A stretch of 33,447 nucleotides of DNA from Promethearchaeota archaeon (GCA_019058425.1 JAHPYZ010000027.1:1-33447); one strand, 5' to 3'. Positions 8,395-16,521 are shown, counted from the stretch's first letter. Notes: generated by a model not told the origin, from the letters alone. A program made the numbers and translations.

Positions 8395-9102
8395 ATGAAA
8401 AAAGTTCAAATATTAAGAAATCATAATGAATCAATTAATTATTCTAATGATGATTGGGCTCTCTTAAAAAACAAAAGAACATATGCACTTAGTCTATTAG
8501 AAATGTTCACTAAAGAAGGATTAATACCATTTATTCATGGAAGTATAGCTCGTGGAGATGTACATGAATCGAGCGATATTGATATAATATTTTTTCAACA
8601 AATCCCCTCATTTCAGGTTGAATTAATTTTAAACAAAAATGGGTTTGAAAACTATTTTAGAGAAATTATTATGGCAACACCGCATGATTCAATAAAACTT
8701 TATATCTATTTAAGTGAATTAGAAACAATAACTCTTCCATTATCAAAATTGGATAAAAAAATGATAGAATTCTATGATTTTGGCGGAAAAATTAACTATG
8801 ATCAATTGAAATCAGAATTAAGAGTCACTGGTATTGATAAGAGATTAGTATTAATCACGCCAAATCCTAAAGGACACGATGAAATATCTGTGATAGGAAA
8901 TGAATCTTATGTGGCCAAGGAAGTTGGAATAAGTATCGATACTATAAATGAGCGGAAGAAAGTGCTTTTAAGAAGAGAAAAATATGGAAGAACTGGAGTA
9001 TTTCTAAAAAGACCACTTCAAATTAATGAAACTATTGAAAAAGTTTTAAAACAACTAGCTGACAAGAAATCTATCATAAGAAAAAAATTAATCAAAAAAT
9101 GA
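8395..9102 (+). CDS. Predicted nucleotidyltransferase (Pol beta superfamily, COG2413-like)
   Basis: A 235-residue protein with the nucleotidyltransferase signature HGSIARGDVHESSDIDI: Gly49-Ser50 in the phosphate-binding turn and the metal-binding pair Asp61/Asp63. A third carboxylate is plausible near 90-105 (DSIKLYIYLSELE). The C-terminal half has the conserved stretch LLRREKYGRTGVFLKRPL, which I associate with the archaeal COG2413 group of predicted nucleotidyltransferases. Substrate is unknown. Its stop overlaps the next radical SAM gene by 4 bp (ATGA), a strong sign of translational coupling and possibly a shared pathway. Confidence 0.82.
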   Translation: MKKVQILRNHNESINYSNDDWALLKNKRTYALSLLEMFTKEGLIPFIHGSIARGDVHESSDIDIIFFQQIPSFQVELILNKNGFENYFREIIMATPHDSIKLYIYLSELETITLPLSKLDKKMIEFYDFGGKINYDQLKSELRVTGIDKRLVLITPNPKGHDEISVIGNESYVAKEVGISIDTINERKKVLLRREKYGRTGVFLKRPLQINETIEKVLKQLADKKSIIRKKLIKK

Positions 9103-10250
9103 AAAAAGTAAATATAGTAAAATCAAAAGGAGAAACTTATTATATAAAAGGAAGGAGCATTCCTAAAGGGTGTAAATATTGCCTTAAAGGCAGTAAAGTA
9201 GTATTATTTTTGAATGGTATCTGCCAAAAACCTTATCATTGTTCTTGGTATTGTCCAATTTCAGACGAAAGGAGAGGAAAAAACCTAACTTTTGCTGATG
9301 AAATAGAAATTAAAACTAAAGAAGAATTACTTCAAGAGATACATACGATTAATGCCCAAGGGATGAGTATTACAGGAGGAGAACCACTTTCAAAAGCAAA
9401 TTTTGAAAAAACTTTAGAATATATTAAATATGTTAAGGAAAAAAAAGGTCGAAAGTTCCACATTCATTTATATACAAATGGTATTGATTTTAATGAATCC
9501 AAAGCAGAAACCCTCTCTCTTGCGGGATTAGATGAAATCAGATTTCATCCAGCCAAAGAACATTGGTTTCATATTGAAAAAGCTCTAAATAAACAAATAT
9601 CAGTAGGTGCGGAAATACCCGTTGTCCCCAATAATAATAATGAAGAACAAATTGAAGAATTCATCCTATATTTGGATAATCTTGGCGCAGATTTCATCAA
9701 TTTAAATGAGTTTGAATATTGCTTTCCTAATAGTCAAGTATTAAAGGAACGTGGTTTCCAACTAAGAAAAGACTCCATAGCTTCTGTACTTAATAGTCGT
9801 GAAACGGCTCTCCGTCTAATTTATAAATTGTCCTCCCAAGTATCTATTAAAATGCACTTTTGTCCGACTAAATCTAAAGATTATTATCAATTAAAAAATA
9901 GATATTTGAGAAGAGCAAAAAATATTAGATTACCTTATGAAGTAATTACAGAAGAAGGACTTTTAGTTTTTGGGCAAGTAGAAGGAGAAAAAAATGAATT
10001 GGATCATTTTTATAAATTTTTAATATCTGATCTTAAAATACCTGATGACCTAATATCCTATGATCTTACAAATATTAAAATACCATTTGACATTTCACTT
10101 AGAGAACAAATAACTGATCTATCAGAGAAATATAAATTAGAAATGTTTATTGTCGAAATGACACCCTTTAGGAATTCAAAATACCAACAAATAACTGAAA
10201 AAACCCCAATTAAAGTTTTTAAAGAAGAATATGGTTTTGTTAAAAATTAG
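9099..10250 (+). CDS. Radical SAM protein, COG2108 type
   Basis: A 383-residue radical SAM enzyme related to pyruvate formate-lyase activating enzymes. Early cysteines GCKYCLKGSK (Cys25, Cys28) precede the cluster motif: Cys42, Cys48 and Cys52, in NGICQKPYHCSWYCPIS, an atypical C-x5-C-x3-C spacing compared with the canonical C-x3-C-x2-C. The SAM-binding TGGEPL follows at 92-97. The pattern KGCKYC...GSKVVLF...C...YCP...TGGEPL is what I know of COG2108. Reaction and substrate are unknown. Overlaps both neighbours (4 bp upstream, 20 bp downstream), so it is embedded in one operon. Confidence 0.87.
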   Translation: MKKVNIVKSKGETYYIKGRSIPKGCKYCLKGSKVVLFLNGICQKPYHCSWYCPISDERRGKNLTFADEIEIKTKEELLQEIHTINAQGMSITGGEPLSKANFEKTLEYIKYVKEKKGRKFHIHLYTNGIDFNESKAETLSLAGLDEIRFHPAKEHWFHIEKALNKQISVGAEIPVVPNNNNEEQIEEFILYLDNLGADFINLNEFEYCFPNSQVLKERGFQLRKDSIASVLNSRETALRLIYKLSSQVSIKMHFCPTKSKDYYQLKNRYLRRAKNIRLPYEVITEEGLLVFGQVEGEKNELDHFYKFLISDLKIPDDLISYDLTNIKIPFDISLREQITDLSEKYKLEMFIVEMTPFRNSKYQQITEKTPIKVFKEEYGFVKN

Positions 10251-10695
10251 TGAAGTGGAATCTAGAGATTTAGGAAAAATCGTTAATCTTGAACAAGCAG
10301 TATTTAAAGAGAATGCTTTTCCAAAAAAAATATTGAAAAAATTAATAGGTAAAAATACGTTCTTCTTAAAATTAGAAAAAGGGCAAATAAAAAGAGAATT
10401 GCTTGGTTTTATAATAGTCTTAAACGATGGAAAAGAAAATGTAAACATTGTTAATTTCCTAATTAAGCCTAAATATCAAAATAAAGGTTACGGTTCCTAT
10501 CTTCTACAACAAACAATCGAAGAAATAAAACGATTGAAATTTATCAACAAAATAGTATTAAACGTTCAGATAAGTAATAAAAAAGCTATTAAAATGTATG
10601 AAAAATTCAATTTTAAACGTAATCCAACAATTCTGGAAGATTACTACCATTCAGGAGAAGATGCTTATTTAATGGAATTAGATATTGAATCTTGA
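10231..10695 (+). CDS. GNAT-family N-acetyltransferase (RimI-like)
   Basis: A 154-residue GNAT protein. The acetyl-CoA pyrophosphate-binding motif QNKGYGSYLL (Q/R-x-x-G-x-G) is at about 83-92, preceded by strand VNIVNFLIKPKY and followed by the motif B strand KIVLNVQISNKKAIKMYEKFNFKR, the usual 'N..A..lYek.GF' pattern. This resembles RimI/ArdT-like Nalpha-acetyltransferases, which modify protein N-termini, although substrate cannot be set from sequence. The ATG overlaps the end of the radical SAM gene by 20 bp and it closes the 7199-10695 run. Confidence 0.88.
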   Translation: MVLLKISEVESRDLGKIVNLEQAVFKENAFPKKILKKLIGKNTFFLKLEKGQIKRELLGFIIVLNDGKENVNIVNFLIKPKYQNKGYGSYLLQQTIEEIKRLKFINKIVLNVQISNKKAIKMYEKFNFKRNPTILEDYYHSGEDAYLMELDIES

Positions 10696-10730
10696 TTAAT
10701 CAATTTTCTAAACTATTTGATTATAAAAAC

Positions 10731-10739
10731 TTATAAATA
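10731..10739 (+). promoter_or_regulatory. TATA-box-like element before the 10814 microprotein
   Basis: TTATAAATA lies 75 bp before the TTG of the small gene at 10814; transcription would start near 10760, giving a leader of about 50 nt containing the AAAGGTG ribosome-binding site. It separates the GNAT operon from what follows. Motif and distance are the only evidence. Confidence 0.4.
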
Positions 10740-10813
10740 AATTCTATTATAATTTGTGTAGATATTAATTTAATTAGTTTTAATAAATTTAAAACCAAAG
10801 GTGTTTATTAAAA

Positions 10814-10966
10814 TTGGCTCCAGTAGATAAAGAACTTCAAGAAGAAATTAAGAAAGGTGTTTCACTCCAAAAAGTTGACGAAGCAGAGATGAAAAAACGA
10901 GAGGAAGAGAAAAAGAAACGCATGGAAGAATTGGAGAAAGTCAAACAAGCATTAGGAGAAAAATAA
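10814..10966 (+). CDS. 50-residue charged helical microprotein with WH2-like motif
   Basis: A 50-residue open frame beginning at TTG, with AAAGGTG about 10 bp upstream, a TATA-like element at 10731 and a T-rich tract after the stop. Residues 6-21 read KELQEEIKKGVSLQKV: this fits the WH2/beta-thymosin actin-binding pattern L-x3-I-x2-G-x2-L-x-K-V (Leu8, Ile12, Gly15, Leu18, Lys20, Val21). The rest (22-50) is a Lys/Glu helix, KKREEEKKKRMEELEKVKQA. WH2 motifs bind monomeric actin; Asgard archaea encode actins. The match is short and the background composition is charged, so actin binding is a hypothesis. It could equally be an ordinary small helical protein. Confidence 0.65.
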   Translation: MAPVDKELQEEIKKGVSLQKVDEAEMKKREEEKKKRMEELEKVKQALGEK

Positions 10967-10967
10967 T

Positions 10968-11030
10968 CAACTTTTTATATTTATTAGAGTTTATTTTTAT
11001 TCTTTTTTATTTTATTTTTATTCAATCTTA
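10968..11030 (+). terminator. T-rich transcription terminator region
   Basis: After the microprotein stop there are several consecutive T runs, including CTTTTTATA, TTATTTTTATTC and TTTTTTATTTTATTTTTATTC. Archaeal RNA polymerase terminates at oligo-T stretches without needing a hairpin. No stem-loop is evident. Confidence 0.45.
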
Positions 11031-11095
11031 TATTCTTCCTAAATTGAATTAAGCTTTTCTGTAAGTTTGAATTAAATTAATATAAGAAAATTTGC

Positions 11096-12190
11096 TTGTG
11101 GAACCGGTTTAGAGAATTGAAAATTCTGGATATTAATCAAAAACATGGAGAGATTACTGTTAAAATTGACAATCTCTACGACTTATGGACTCTTTATAAC
11201 ATTATTAACAAAGATGATGAGGTAACCACTTTAACTCAGAGAAGAGTCGTTCTTAAAGAAGGAACTAAAGGTGAACGAAAGTCAATGAGATTAAAATTAA
11301 AAGTTGAAGATGTTTCTTTTCATGAATTTTCAAATCGGTTGAGAGTAAAAGGAAAAATATTAGAAGGTCCGGATGATTTTGTTAGTTTTGGAACTTATCA
11401 TACTTTTAATATAGAAGTCTCTCAGAAGTTAACAATAATCAAAGAGACTTGGCTAAAACATGAAATAAAGCGGTTGAAAGAAACCTCAAGATTTGAAAAT
11501 AATTTTATTATATTAATTATAGCAATTGAGACTGGCTTAGCAACTTTAGCTTTAATTACTAATTTTAGCTATAACAGAATTGCTACAATTAAAAAAAATA
11601 TCCCTGGCAAAAGATATCAACAAACTTATAGAAACAAGGCTTTAGAAGAATTTTTTAGTGATATAGCAAAAGTACTCATTGAAAATATTAAAACCACAAA
11701 TATAGACTTACTTATTTTTTGTGGTCCTGGTAATAGTAAAGAAATGCTTCTTAGGTTTCTTCAAAAAAATCCTAATTTTAACTTTAAGGGCAATATTGAA
11801 ATGCCTCATGCAAGTTCTGGAACTGAAAGTGCGATTAGGGAAACCTTGAAATCAAAAAAGTTATCAAAACTTAAAAACAAAATCAAAGTTCTTCAAGAAT
11901 CTGAAATAATTGAAGATATCATGACCCTATTTGCTAATGATGCCGATCTTATTGTTATTGGTCTCGATGAAGTTTCTGAAGCTTCTGAGAGAGGTGCGAT
12001 CAAACAGCTGTTAATAGCAGATCTTCTAATTAGAGGGGCTTCTAAAAAACAGAAGTTAAAGATAGAAGATATTATATCCAGTGTTGAGAATTCTGGAGGA
12101 ACAATACACATAATGAGTACAGATAATATTACCGGGGAACGGTTAGTAGATTTAGGTTCAATCATAGGAATTTTACGTTATAAACTTTAA
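11096..12190 (+). CDS. pelA: Pelota (aPelota/Dom34) ribosome rescue factor
   Basis: Pelota pairs with ABCE1 and an EF1A-type GTPase to split stalled ribosomes. The N-terminal domain has the family pattern ILDINQKHGEITVKIDNLYDLWTLYNII, then TQRRVVLKEGTKGERKSMRLKLKVE. The central domain has IAIETGLATLALITNF, and the C-terminal eRF1_3-type domain ends with TGERLVDLGSIIGILRY. There is no GGQ motif, as expected for Pelota rather than aRF1. Length 364 is normal. The start is TTG at 11096, or more likely TTG at 11117, which would give the usual MKIL-type N-terminus. It is followed 4 bp later by a radical SAM gene. Confidence 0.95.
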   Translation: MWNRFRELKILDINQKHGEITVKIDNLYDLWTLYNIINKDDEVTTLTQRRVVLKEGTKGERKSMRLKLKVEDVSFHEFSNRLRVKGKILEGPDDFVSFGTYHTFNIEVSQKLTIIKETWLKHEIKRLKETSRFENNFIILIIAIETGLATLALITNFSYNRIATIKKNIPGKRYQQTYRNKALEEFFSDIAKVLIENIKTTNIDLLIFCGPGNSKEMLLRFLQKNPNFNFKGNIEMPHASSGTESAIRETLKSKKLSKLKNKIKVLQESEIIEDIMTLFANDADLIVIGLDEVSEASERGAIKQLLIADLLIRGASKKQKLKIEDIISSVENSGGTIHIMSTDNITGERLVDLGSIIGILRYKL

Positions 12191-12194
12191 GAAT

Positions 12195-13229
12195 ATGTCA
12201 TCTGAAATTATTTATGTGGATCAAAAATCAGGAATTCCTTTATACGGTATTGATTTTTTAGGGATTATTGATAGAGGTACTAATGTTATTGAGGTAAAAC
12301 CTATAACTCTTTGTAACTTAAAATGTAAATATTGTTTTGTAAGTGCTGGAGATTATGATACTAATTTTATCGTCGATCCTAAATACCTACTTGAAAAAAT
12401 AGAAGAAGTAGTTAGTGCTAAAGGACGTTATAAGATTGAAATCCATTTTGCACCTTATGGAGAAATCTTACTTTATCCAAAATTCACATATTTAGTTAAG
12501 GAACTTTGGAAAATAAAAGGAATTGATACAATATCAATGCAGACAAATGGATTATTACTTAATAAAGAATTAATTAATCAATTAGAAGAAGTTGCAATAT
12601 CAAGAATAAATGTTAGTCTAAACACCTTAAACAGAGAAAAAGCTAATTTTTTTTGTAGTTGTGAGAATTATAATATTGATGATCTTACAAAAAACATTTT
12701 ATATCTATTAGATACAAAAATTAATATATTAATTGCCCCCGTTTGGTTTCCAGGAGAAAATGATGACGATATTGAAGATATCATAAAATATATTATAGAT
12801 TTAAGAAATTTGGGATATTCTAAAGGAAAAATTCAGATTGGTATACAAAAATATTTGATATATAAAACAGGAAGAAAATTAAAAAAAATCAGACCAAAAA
12901 GTTGGGATTATTTCTACAACCAACTATCAAAACTTGAGAAACAATATGATATTAAACTAAAATTGGGACCAAAAGATTTCGGAATTCACAAACGTAATAC
13001 TGTAGCATCCTTGAATGTAAAAAAAAATGATATTATAAGATTACAAATTATCTCTAAAGGACGTTGGAAAAAAGAATTTATTGGTAAATTTAATAATAAT
13101 TATGGTTTAAAGGTACTCTTAAATAGACCAATCATTCAAACTGAAAAATTTATTCAACGAGAGATAAATGCTAAAATTATAAAGGCAAATTATAGAGATA
13201 ATATTTTAACAGCATCCTTTTCAATATAA
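12195..13229 (+). CDS. Radical SAM protein with C-terminal TRAM-like domain (COG2100 type)
   Basis: A 344-residue radical SAM protein with canonical CNLKCKYC (Cys40, Cys44, Cys47). Downstream features include IHFAPYGEILLYPKF in place of the GGEP strand, SMQTNG, and RINVSLNTLN. Residues 275-344 (VKKNDIIRLQIISKGRWKKE through INAKIIKANYRDNILTASF) form a small beta-rich domain like TRAM/OB RNA-binding modules, the layout I associate with archaeal COG2100. An RNA-modifying role is plausible, since TRAM domains in MiaB/TYW-type enzymes bind RNA, and the gene directly follows pelota. The exact reaction is unknown. Confidence 0.82.
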   Translation: MSSEIIYVDQKSGIPLYGIDFLGIIDRGTNVIEVKPITLCNLKCKYCFVSAGDYDTNFIVDPKYLLEKIEEVVSAKGRYKIEIHFAPYGEILLYPKFTYLVKELWKIKGIDTISMQTNGLLLNKELINQLEEVAISRINVSLNTLNREKANFFCSCENYNIDDLTKNILYLLDTKINILIAPVWFPGENDDDIEDIIKYIIDLRNLGYSKGKIQIGIQKYLIYKTGRKLKKIRPKSWDYFYNQLSKLEKQYDIKLKLGPKDFGIHKRNTVASLNVKKNDIIRLQIISKGRWKKEFIGKFNNNYGLKVLLNRPIIQTEKFIQREINAKIIKANYRDNILTASFSI

Positions 13230-13323
13230 ACTTAAATATAAGAAAATTTATATTGATCAAAATAAGAAAATCATATAGAATATTTATCAAATACCTAAAA
13301 ATGTAAATAGAGATTGAATCAAA

Positions 13324-13947
13324 ATGAGTCCAATTATAACGCATGAAGATGAATTAATCTTAGCAAAGACTGAGAGGGAGCTCGTGTCTCAATTTAAGAA
13401 ACTGGCTAAAGCACAGAGTGCACTTATTGGTTCTCAAAAAAAATATGCAGAGAATTTAACTAGAACGAATAACGTTCGAGATATGTTAAACCGAACTTTC
13501 AGAGATGTGTTAAAACAAATGGAAACTCTTGTTAGAGAACGACGATCTAATATTAAAGATGAAGAAGTAAAATTATTTAAAGAAATTATTCAAAAAAATG
13601 ATGATTATATCAAAGCGAATAATACATATTTAAATGCGATTAAAGATCTTGCTGTTCAAAAAGAGTACTTAGTTCAGAAAAAGGAGGAATTTGTCGAAGC
13701 ATTAGCAGAAGTTGCTGATAGAAGATCAGGTGTGATAAAAAAAGCATTAGAAGTTGAAAAAGCGAAAAATAAACTAATTGATGGGGATAAATTAAACATA
13801 CTCGACCAACAATTGAATGACGTCCAAAGAGATTTTGATAGAGCTCGAGATATATTACTAAAGAAAATTCATCAATTTATTGAAGTAAGAAATGAAATTA
13901 ATAGTCTATGGATTAAATTAAAAGACACCATTGTTGAATTAAGCTAG
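13324..13947 (+). CDS. All-helical coiled-coil protein, possibly BAR-like
   Basis: A 207-residue protein with no recognised family. It is almost entirely helical: only one proline (residue 3) and few glycines. Breaks near residues 90-100, 135 and 152-156 would divide it into about three long charged amphipathic helices, for example RTNNVRDMLNRTFRDVLKQM and DVQRDFDRARDILLKKIHQF. Three long helices over about 200 residues is the size and layout of eukaryotic BAR-type membrane-curving domains, but I see no sequence match, so this is only a structural analogy. It is followed by a T-rich terminator, and then by the polyproline protein at 14077. No transmembrane segment. Confidence 0.7.
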   Translation: MSPIITHEDELILAKTERELVSQFKKLAKAQSALIGSQKKYAENLTRTNNVRDMLNRTFRDVLKQMETLVRERRSNIKDEEVKLFKEIIQKNDDYIKANNTYLNAIKDLAVQKEYLVQKKEEFVEALAEVADRRSGVIKKALEVEKAKNKLIDGDKLNILDQQLNDVQRDFDRARDILLKKIHQFIEVRNEINSLWIKLKDTIVELS

Positions 13948-13956
13948 ATTAACATA

Positions 13957-13981
13957 TTCTTTCCTTTTTTATTTTTTGTTT
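13957..13981 (+). terminator. T-rich terminator after the helical protein
   Basis: A run of T tracts (CTTTCC, then CTTTTTTATTTTTTGTTTAG) starts about 10 bp after the stop codon of the preceding gene, consistent with archaeal oligo-T termination. It suggests that the genes at 13324 and 14077 are separate transcription units. Confidence 0.45.
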
Positions 13982-14076
13982 AGAAAAAAACAAATACGCT
14001 TAAACTTAAATTTATTAAACAAAAATCTATTAAATTATTAGAAAAAATCAAAAATAATTAGACTTAAAGAGTAAAA

Positions 14077-14535
14077 ATGTGTGCTGAAGAATTTGCAAGC
14101 TTCTTAGATAGTACTCGAAAAGCGCCATTAGAAGAAAAGCTAAATGCCTTTGGAGATATTATTGAAAAAATTATGTCAATCGTTCTACGCATCCCAGATT
14201 TGGTTGATCAATCACTGGGCTCTGTTAATGATAAAGTATCAAATTTGCAAAACCAGATAAATTCTCTGAATGGTCAAATAACATCACTTCAATCGCGATC
14301 CGGAGTAACACCCGGAGCTGCTCCAGCCTCTGCTCCAGCCTCTGCTGCTGCAAGAGCACCTGGAGGCCCTCCTCCACCTCCACCAGGTGGTCCCCCGGGT
14401 GGTCCCCCAGGAGGACCAAGAGCGCCAGGTACTGCACCTGGACCAAGTCGTCCCGCAAGTCCAGTTTCGCTTAGGGGTGCCATCATGGGTGAGTTGAAAC
14501 AATTATTCGCCAAAAGAAAAGGTCAATCAGGTTAA
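14077..14535 (+). CDS. Polyproline protein with helical N-terminus and VASP/WH2-like actin-binding motif
   Basis: A 152-residue protein in three parts. Residues 1-75 are helical, with a coiled-coil-like segment LGSVNDKVSNLQNQINSLNG (47-66). Residues 78-129 are Pro/Gly/Ala-rich and include GGPPPPPPGGPPGGPPGGPR (96-115), the kind of tract that binds profilin and SH3/EVH1 domains. The last 20 residues, SLRGAIMGELKQLFAKRKG (131-149), resemble the G-actin-binding motif of Ena/VASP proteins, whose pattern is [G/A]-[L/I]-M-x-E-[M/L]-x-x-[M/L]-[L/F]-A-[R/K]-R-[R/K]. Polyproline followed by a WH2-type motif is the core layout of actin-nucleating and elongating proteins. Asgard profilins are reported to bind polyproline. 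The reading is inference; the N-terminal part also recalls WASH subunit CCDC53 in size. The proline stretch is strikingly GC-rich against the background. Confidence 0.75.
   Translation: MCAEEFASFLDSTRKAPLEEKLNAFGDIIEKIMSIVLRIPDLVDQSLGSVNDKVSNLQNQINSLNGQITSLQSRSGVTPGAAPASAPASAAARAPGGPPPPPPGGPPGGPPGGPRAPGTAPGPSRPASPVSLRGAIMGELKQLFAKRKGQSG
14320..14409 (+). repeat. Short tandem repeats encoding the Pro/Ala/Gly-rich linker
   Basis: Two perfect copies of the 12-mer GCTCCAGCCTCT (14320-14343) and two near-perfect copies of GGTGGTCCCCCG (14386-14409, last base G/A). They encode Ala-Pro-Ala-Ser and Gly-Gly-Pro-Pro units and suggest that the linker grows and shrinks by slippage. Confidence 0.8.
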
Positions 14536-14561
14536 CTTATTCTGCCAATCAGAAAAACCAA

Positions 14562-14582
14562 TCAATCTTTTTCAATCTTTTT
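14562..14582 (+). terminator. Tandem T-rich terminator-like element
   Basis: The 10-bp unit TCAATCTTTT is repeated directly in tandem, then followed by TTCC and more T-rich sequence, about 26 bp after the stop of the polyproline gene. Oligo-T repeats of this kind fit archaeal termination. Confidence 0.4.
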
Positions 14583-14756
14583 CCTTAATTATATGAAAAT
14601 TTTAATTAGAACTCTATTATATTGAAAAATAGTATTATTTTAAAAAATAACCAAATAACTAATTTTCTTTTAGTTAAAAAAAAATTCAATTAAAATTAAA
14701 AATTGTAAATACCTAACTTATTAAATACCAAGTCTAAATAATATTGGTTAAGCTAA

Positions 14757-16508
14757 GTGGATTCTTCAAAAGAAATATCCTCAACAGAAATAACGGTTAG
14801 GGTTGCTCATGATCTACAAAGACAAATACTTGAAATAACTTCATTATTAAGAGTCATAAATAATTATTATAAAAAGAAAAAAAATCTTCAAATTCAATTA
14901 AAGACATTAATCTTAGAGAAAATCGAAGATGAATTAAAATTACTCAATAATAAAGATCACCTAAAGACTCTTCCAACTATTTTAAACACCTTAGATAACA
15001 AAAATGTAAAAGAAGATAATTTAGTTAAGTTTCCCGGTAGCGTTTTGCTTTTTGAAGCATGGATGCATCTAGGAACTCATGCCCTCTATCCTCGCATTGC
15101 CCTTCATCTTCAGTTTCCTGGATTCGTTAAAGGTGAAAAGATCAGAAATATCTTTCAATTTATCTTCTCCACCTCACGAGGTTTTGGGTTTCCTATTAAC
15201 TTTGGTCCAGAATTTTATCACTACAGGTTTAAACTTGCTAAATATTTCGATCCATTATTAAAATGGGCATATACAGTATCACATAGAGCTAATCAAGCAA
15301 TTGTCCTTGGAAATAAAAGTTTAAAATCAAATAGGCACCATCCTGGAGAATTCGAATCTGTTATTATATCAGAACATAAAAATAATCTATATAAAGGAAT
15401 TGACACAATTTTACATGGTTACTTTAAAAGTGAGGCTAATTCTTTAGGCAATTTTTATACACTAGATGAAGTTCTACAAAATTCTACTTTTTACTATTCT
15501 ATTGGAGATCATGCCATGAGAATTGAGAATAAAAGTGAGACTATGATCTTGAATCTCCCATTAATAACCAATCAATGTATTATTAATAATTACTACGTTG
15601 ATTTCTATTCTTACGTTAAAGAATTGCTGAATGTGAATGATTTGATCATTCAAAAAATTAATTACTATAAAAACAAAAGAAATGAACTGATAAGTAATTT
15701 AAATAAGAAAAATAAATTAAAATTTAGATATGAAAGATCGAAGCATTCCGCGAAAAAGTTAGCAAGAATGTCTCAAAAACTTTCAAAGAAATATCCAATA
15801 ATAGATAAATATGATCATTATAAGACATTATTGGCAAAAATTAGAGATTTATTATTTACTACCCCTATTTATATGCACTCATTTATTAGTTCCAAGGAAA
15901 GTAAGAAATCTTTACAACTACTAAATATAGATTTAAAAATTTTCAATCAGAATTCACAAAAGTTAGTGAGTTCAGTATTATTATCATTTATTAATTATTA
16001 TGAAAAGAAGCATGAATTCAATTTTGATGAACAAGAAATCTTGTATAAATTAAAGGAATTACAAGATAAAATGACAAAAATGTGGTCATTATTTAAAGAA
16101 AGACATTACAAATTTGCGCTAGAAAGAATAAAAGAATTGGCATTTCTTTCCATTGATGAAACACATTTTAGAACAAAAATTAATGTTCTTTTAGATACAC
16201 TTCTTCCAATTATAGCAATATATGAATTTTTTAACAAACCATTATTCGAATCAGTTTATCCGGAGTCTGTGCCTCAAACTAAAAGACCTTGGGCCTACCT
16301 TGCTAGCTTTTTGGCTTCAAAATATAATCCCTTAGGTACAAAATTAATGAAATTATTTAACAGATTAGCATTTCAAAATTGGAGTTATCTAATATTAAAA
16401 AAAGGATTAAATCGTAAGGAACTATTTAATTATCTCTTAAGATTGCCAATATGGAAGCATATACCTAGAAATGTGAAACAAAAAATAATAATCAATAATA
16501 GTAAATAA
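14757..16508 (+). CDS. Large protein of unknown function
   Basis: A 583-residue protein starting at GTG 14757; I recognise no family. It is helix-rich with many aromatic residues. Residues 1-75 form a charged helix region (QRQILEITSLLRVINNYYKK). Residues 90-185 hold the most structured-looking stretch, with GTHALYPRIALHLQFPGFVK and SRGFGFPINFGPEFYHYRFK. A basic helical segment lies at about 315-340 (ERSKHSAKKLARMSQKLSKK). The C-terminal 120 residues include KRPWAYLASFLASKYNPLG and RKELFNYLLRLPIWKHIPRN. No signal peptide or convincing transmembrane helix. It stands alone, 13 bp convergent with the Elf1-like gene, and precedes the unknown eight-gene operon on the same strand. Confidence 0.75.
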   Translation: MDSSKEISSTEITVRVAHDLQRQILEITSLLRVINNYYKKKKNLQIQLKTLILEKIEDELKLLNNKDHLKTLPTILNTLDNKNVKEDNLVKFPGSVLLFEAWMHLGTHALYPRIALHLQFPGFVKGEKIRNIFQFIFSTSRGFGFPINFGPEFYHYRFKLAKYFDPLLKWAYTVSHRANQAIVLGNKSLKSNRHHPGEFESVIISEHKNNLYKGIDTILHGYFKSEANSLGNFYTLDEVLQNSTFYYSIGDHAMRIENKSETMILNLPLITNQCIINNYYVDFYSYVKELLNVNDLIIQKINYYKNKRNELISNLNKKNKLKFRYERSKHSAKKLARMSQKLSKKYPIIDKYDHYKTLLAKIRDLLFTTPIYMHSFISSKESKKSLQLLNIDLKIFNQNSQKLVSSVLLSFINYYEKKHEFNFDEQEILYKLKELQDKMTKMWSLFKERHYKFALERIKELAFLSIDETHFRTKINVLLDTLLPIIAIYEFFNKPLFESVYPESVPQTKRPWAYLASFLASKYNPLGTKLMKLFNRLAFQNWSYLILKKGLNRKELFNYLLRLPIWKHIPRNVKQKIIINNSK

Positions 16509-16521
16509 TACTACAAGATTT

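Noticed and set aside
14225-14513. Three overlapping minus-strand ORFs opposite the polyproline gene
   Set aside because: They are low-complexity antisense readings of the GC-rich Pro/Gly repeats; the plus-strand frame has a start, a sensible domain layout and a terminator-like tract.
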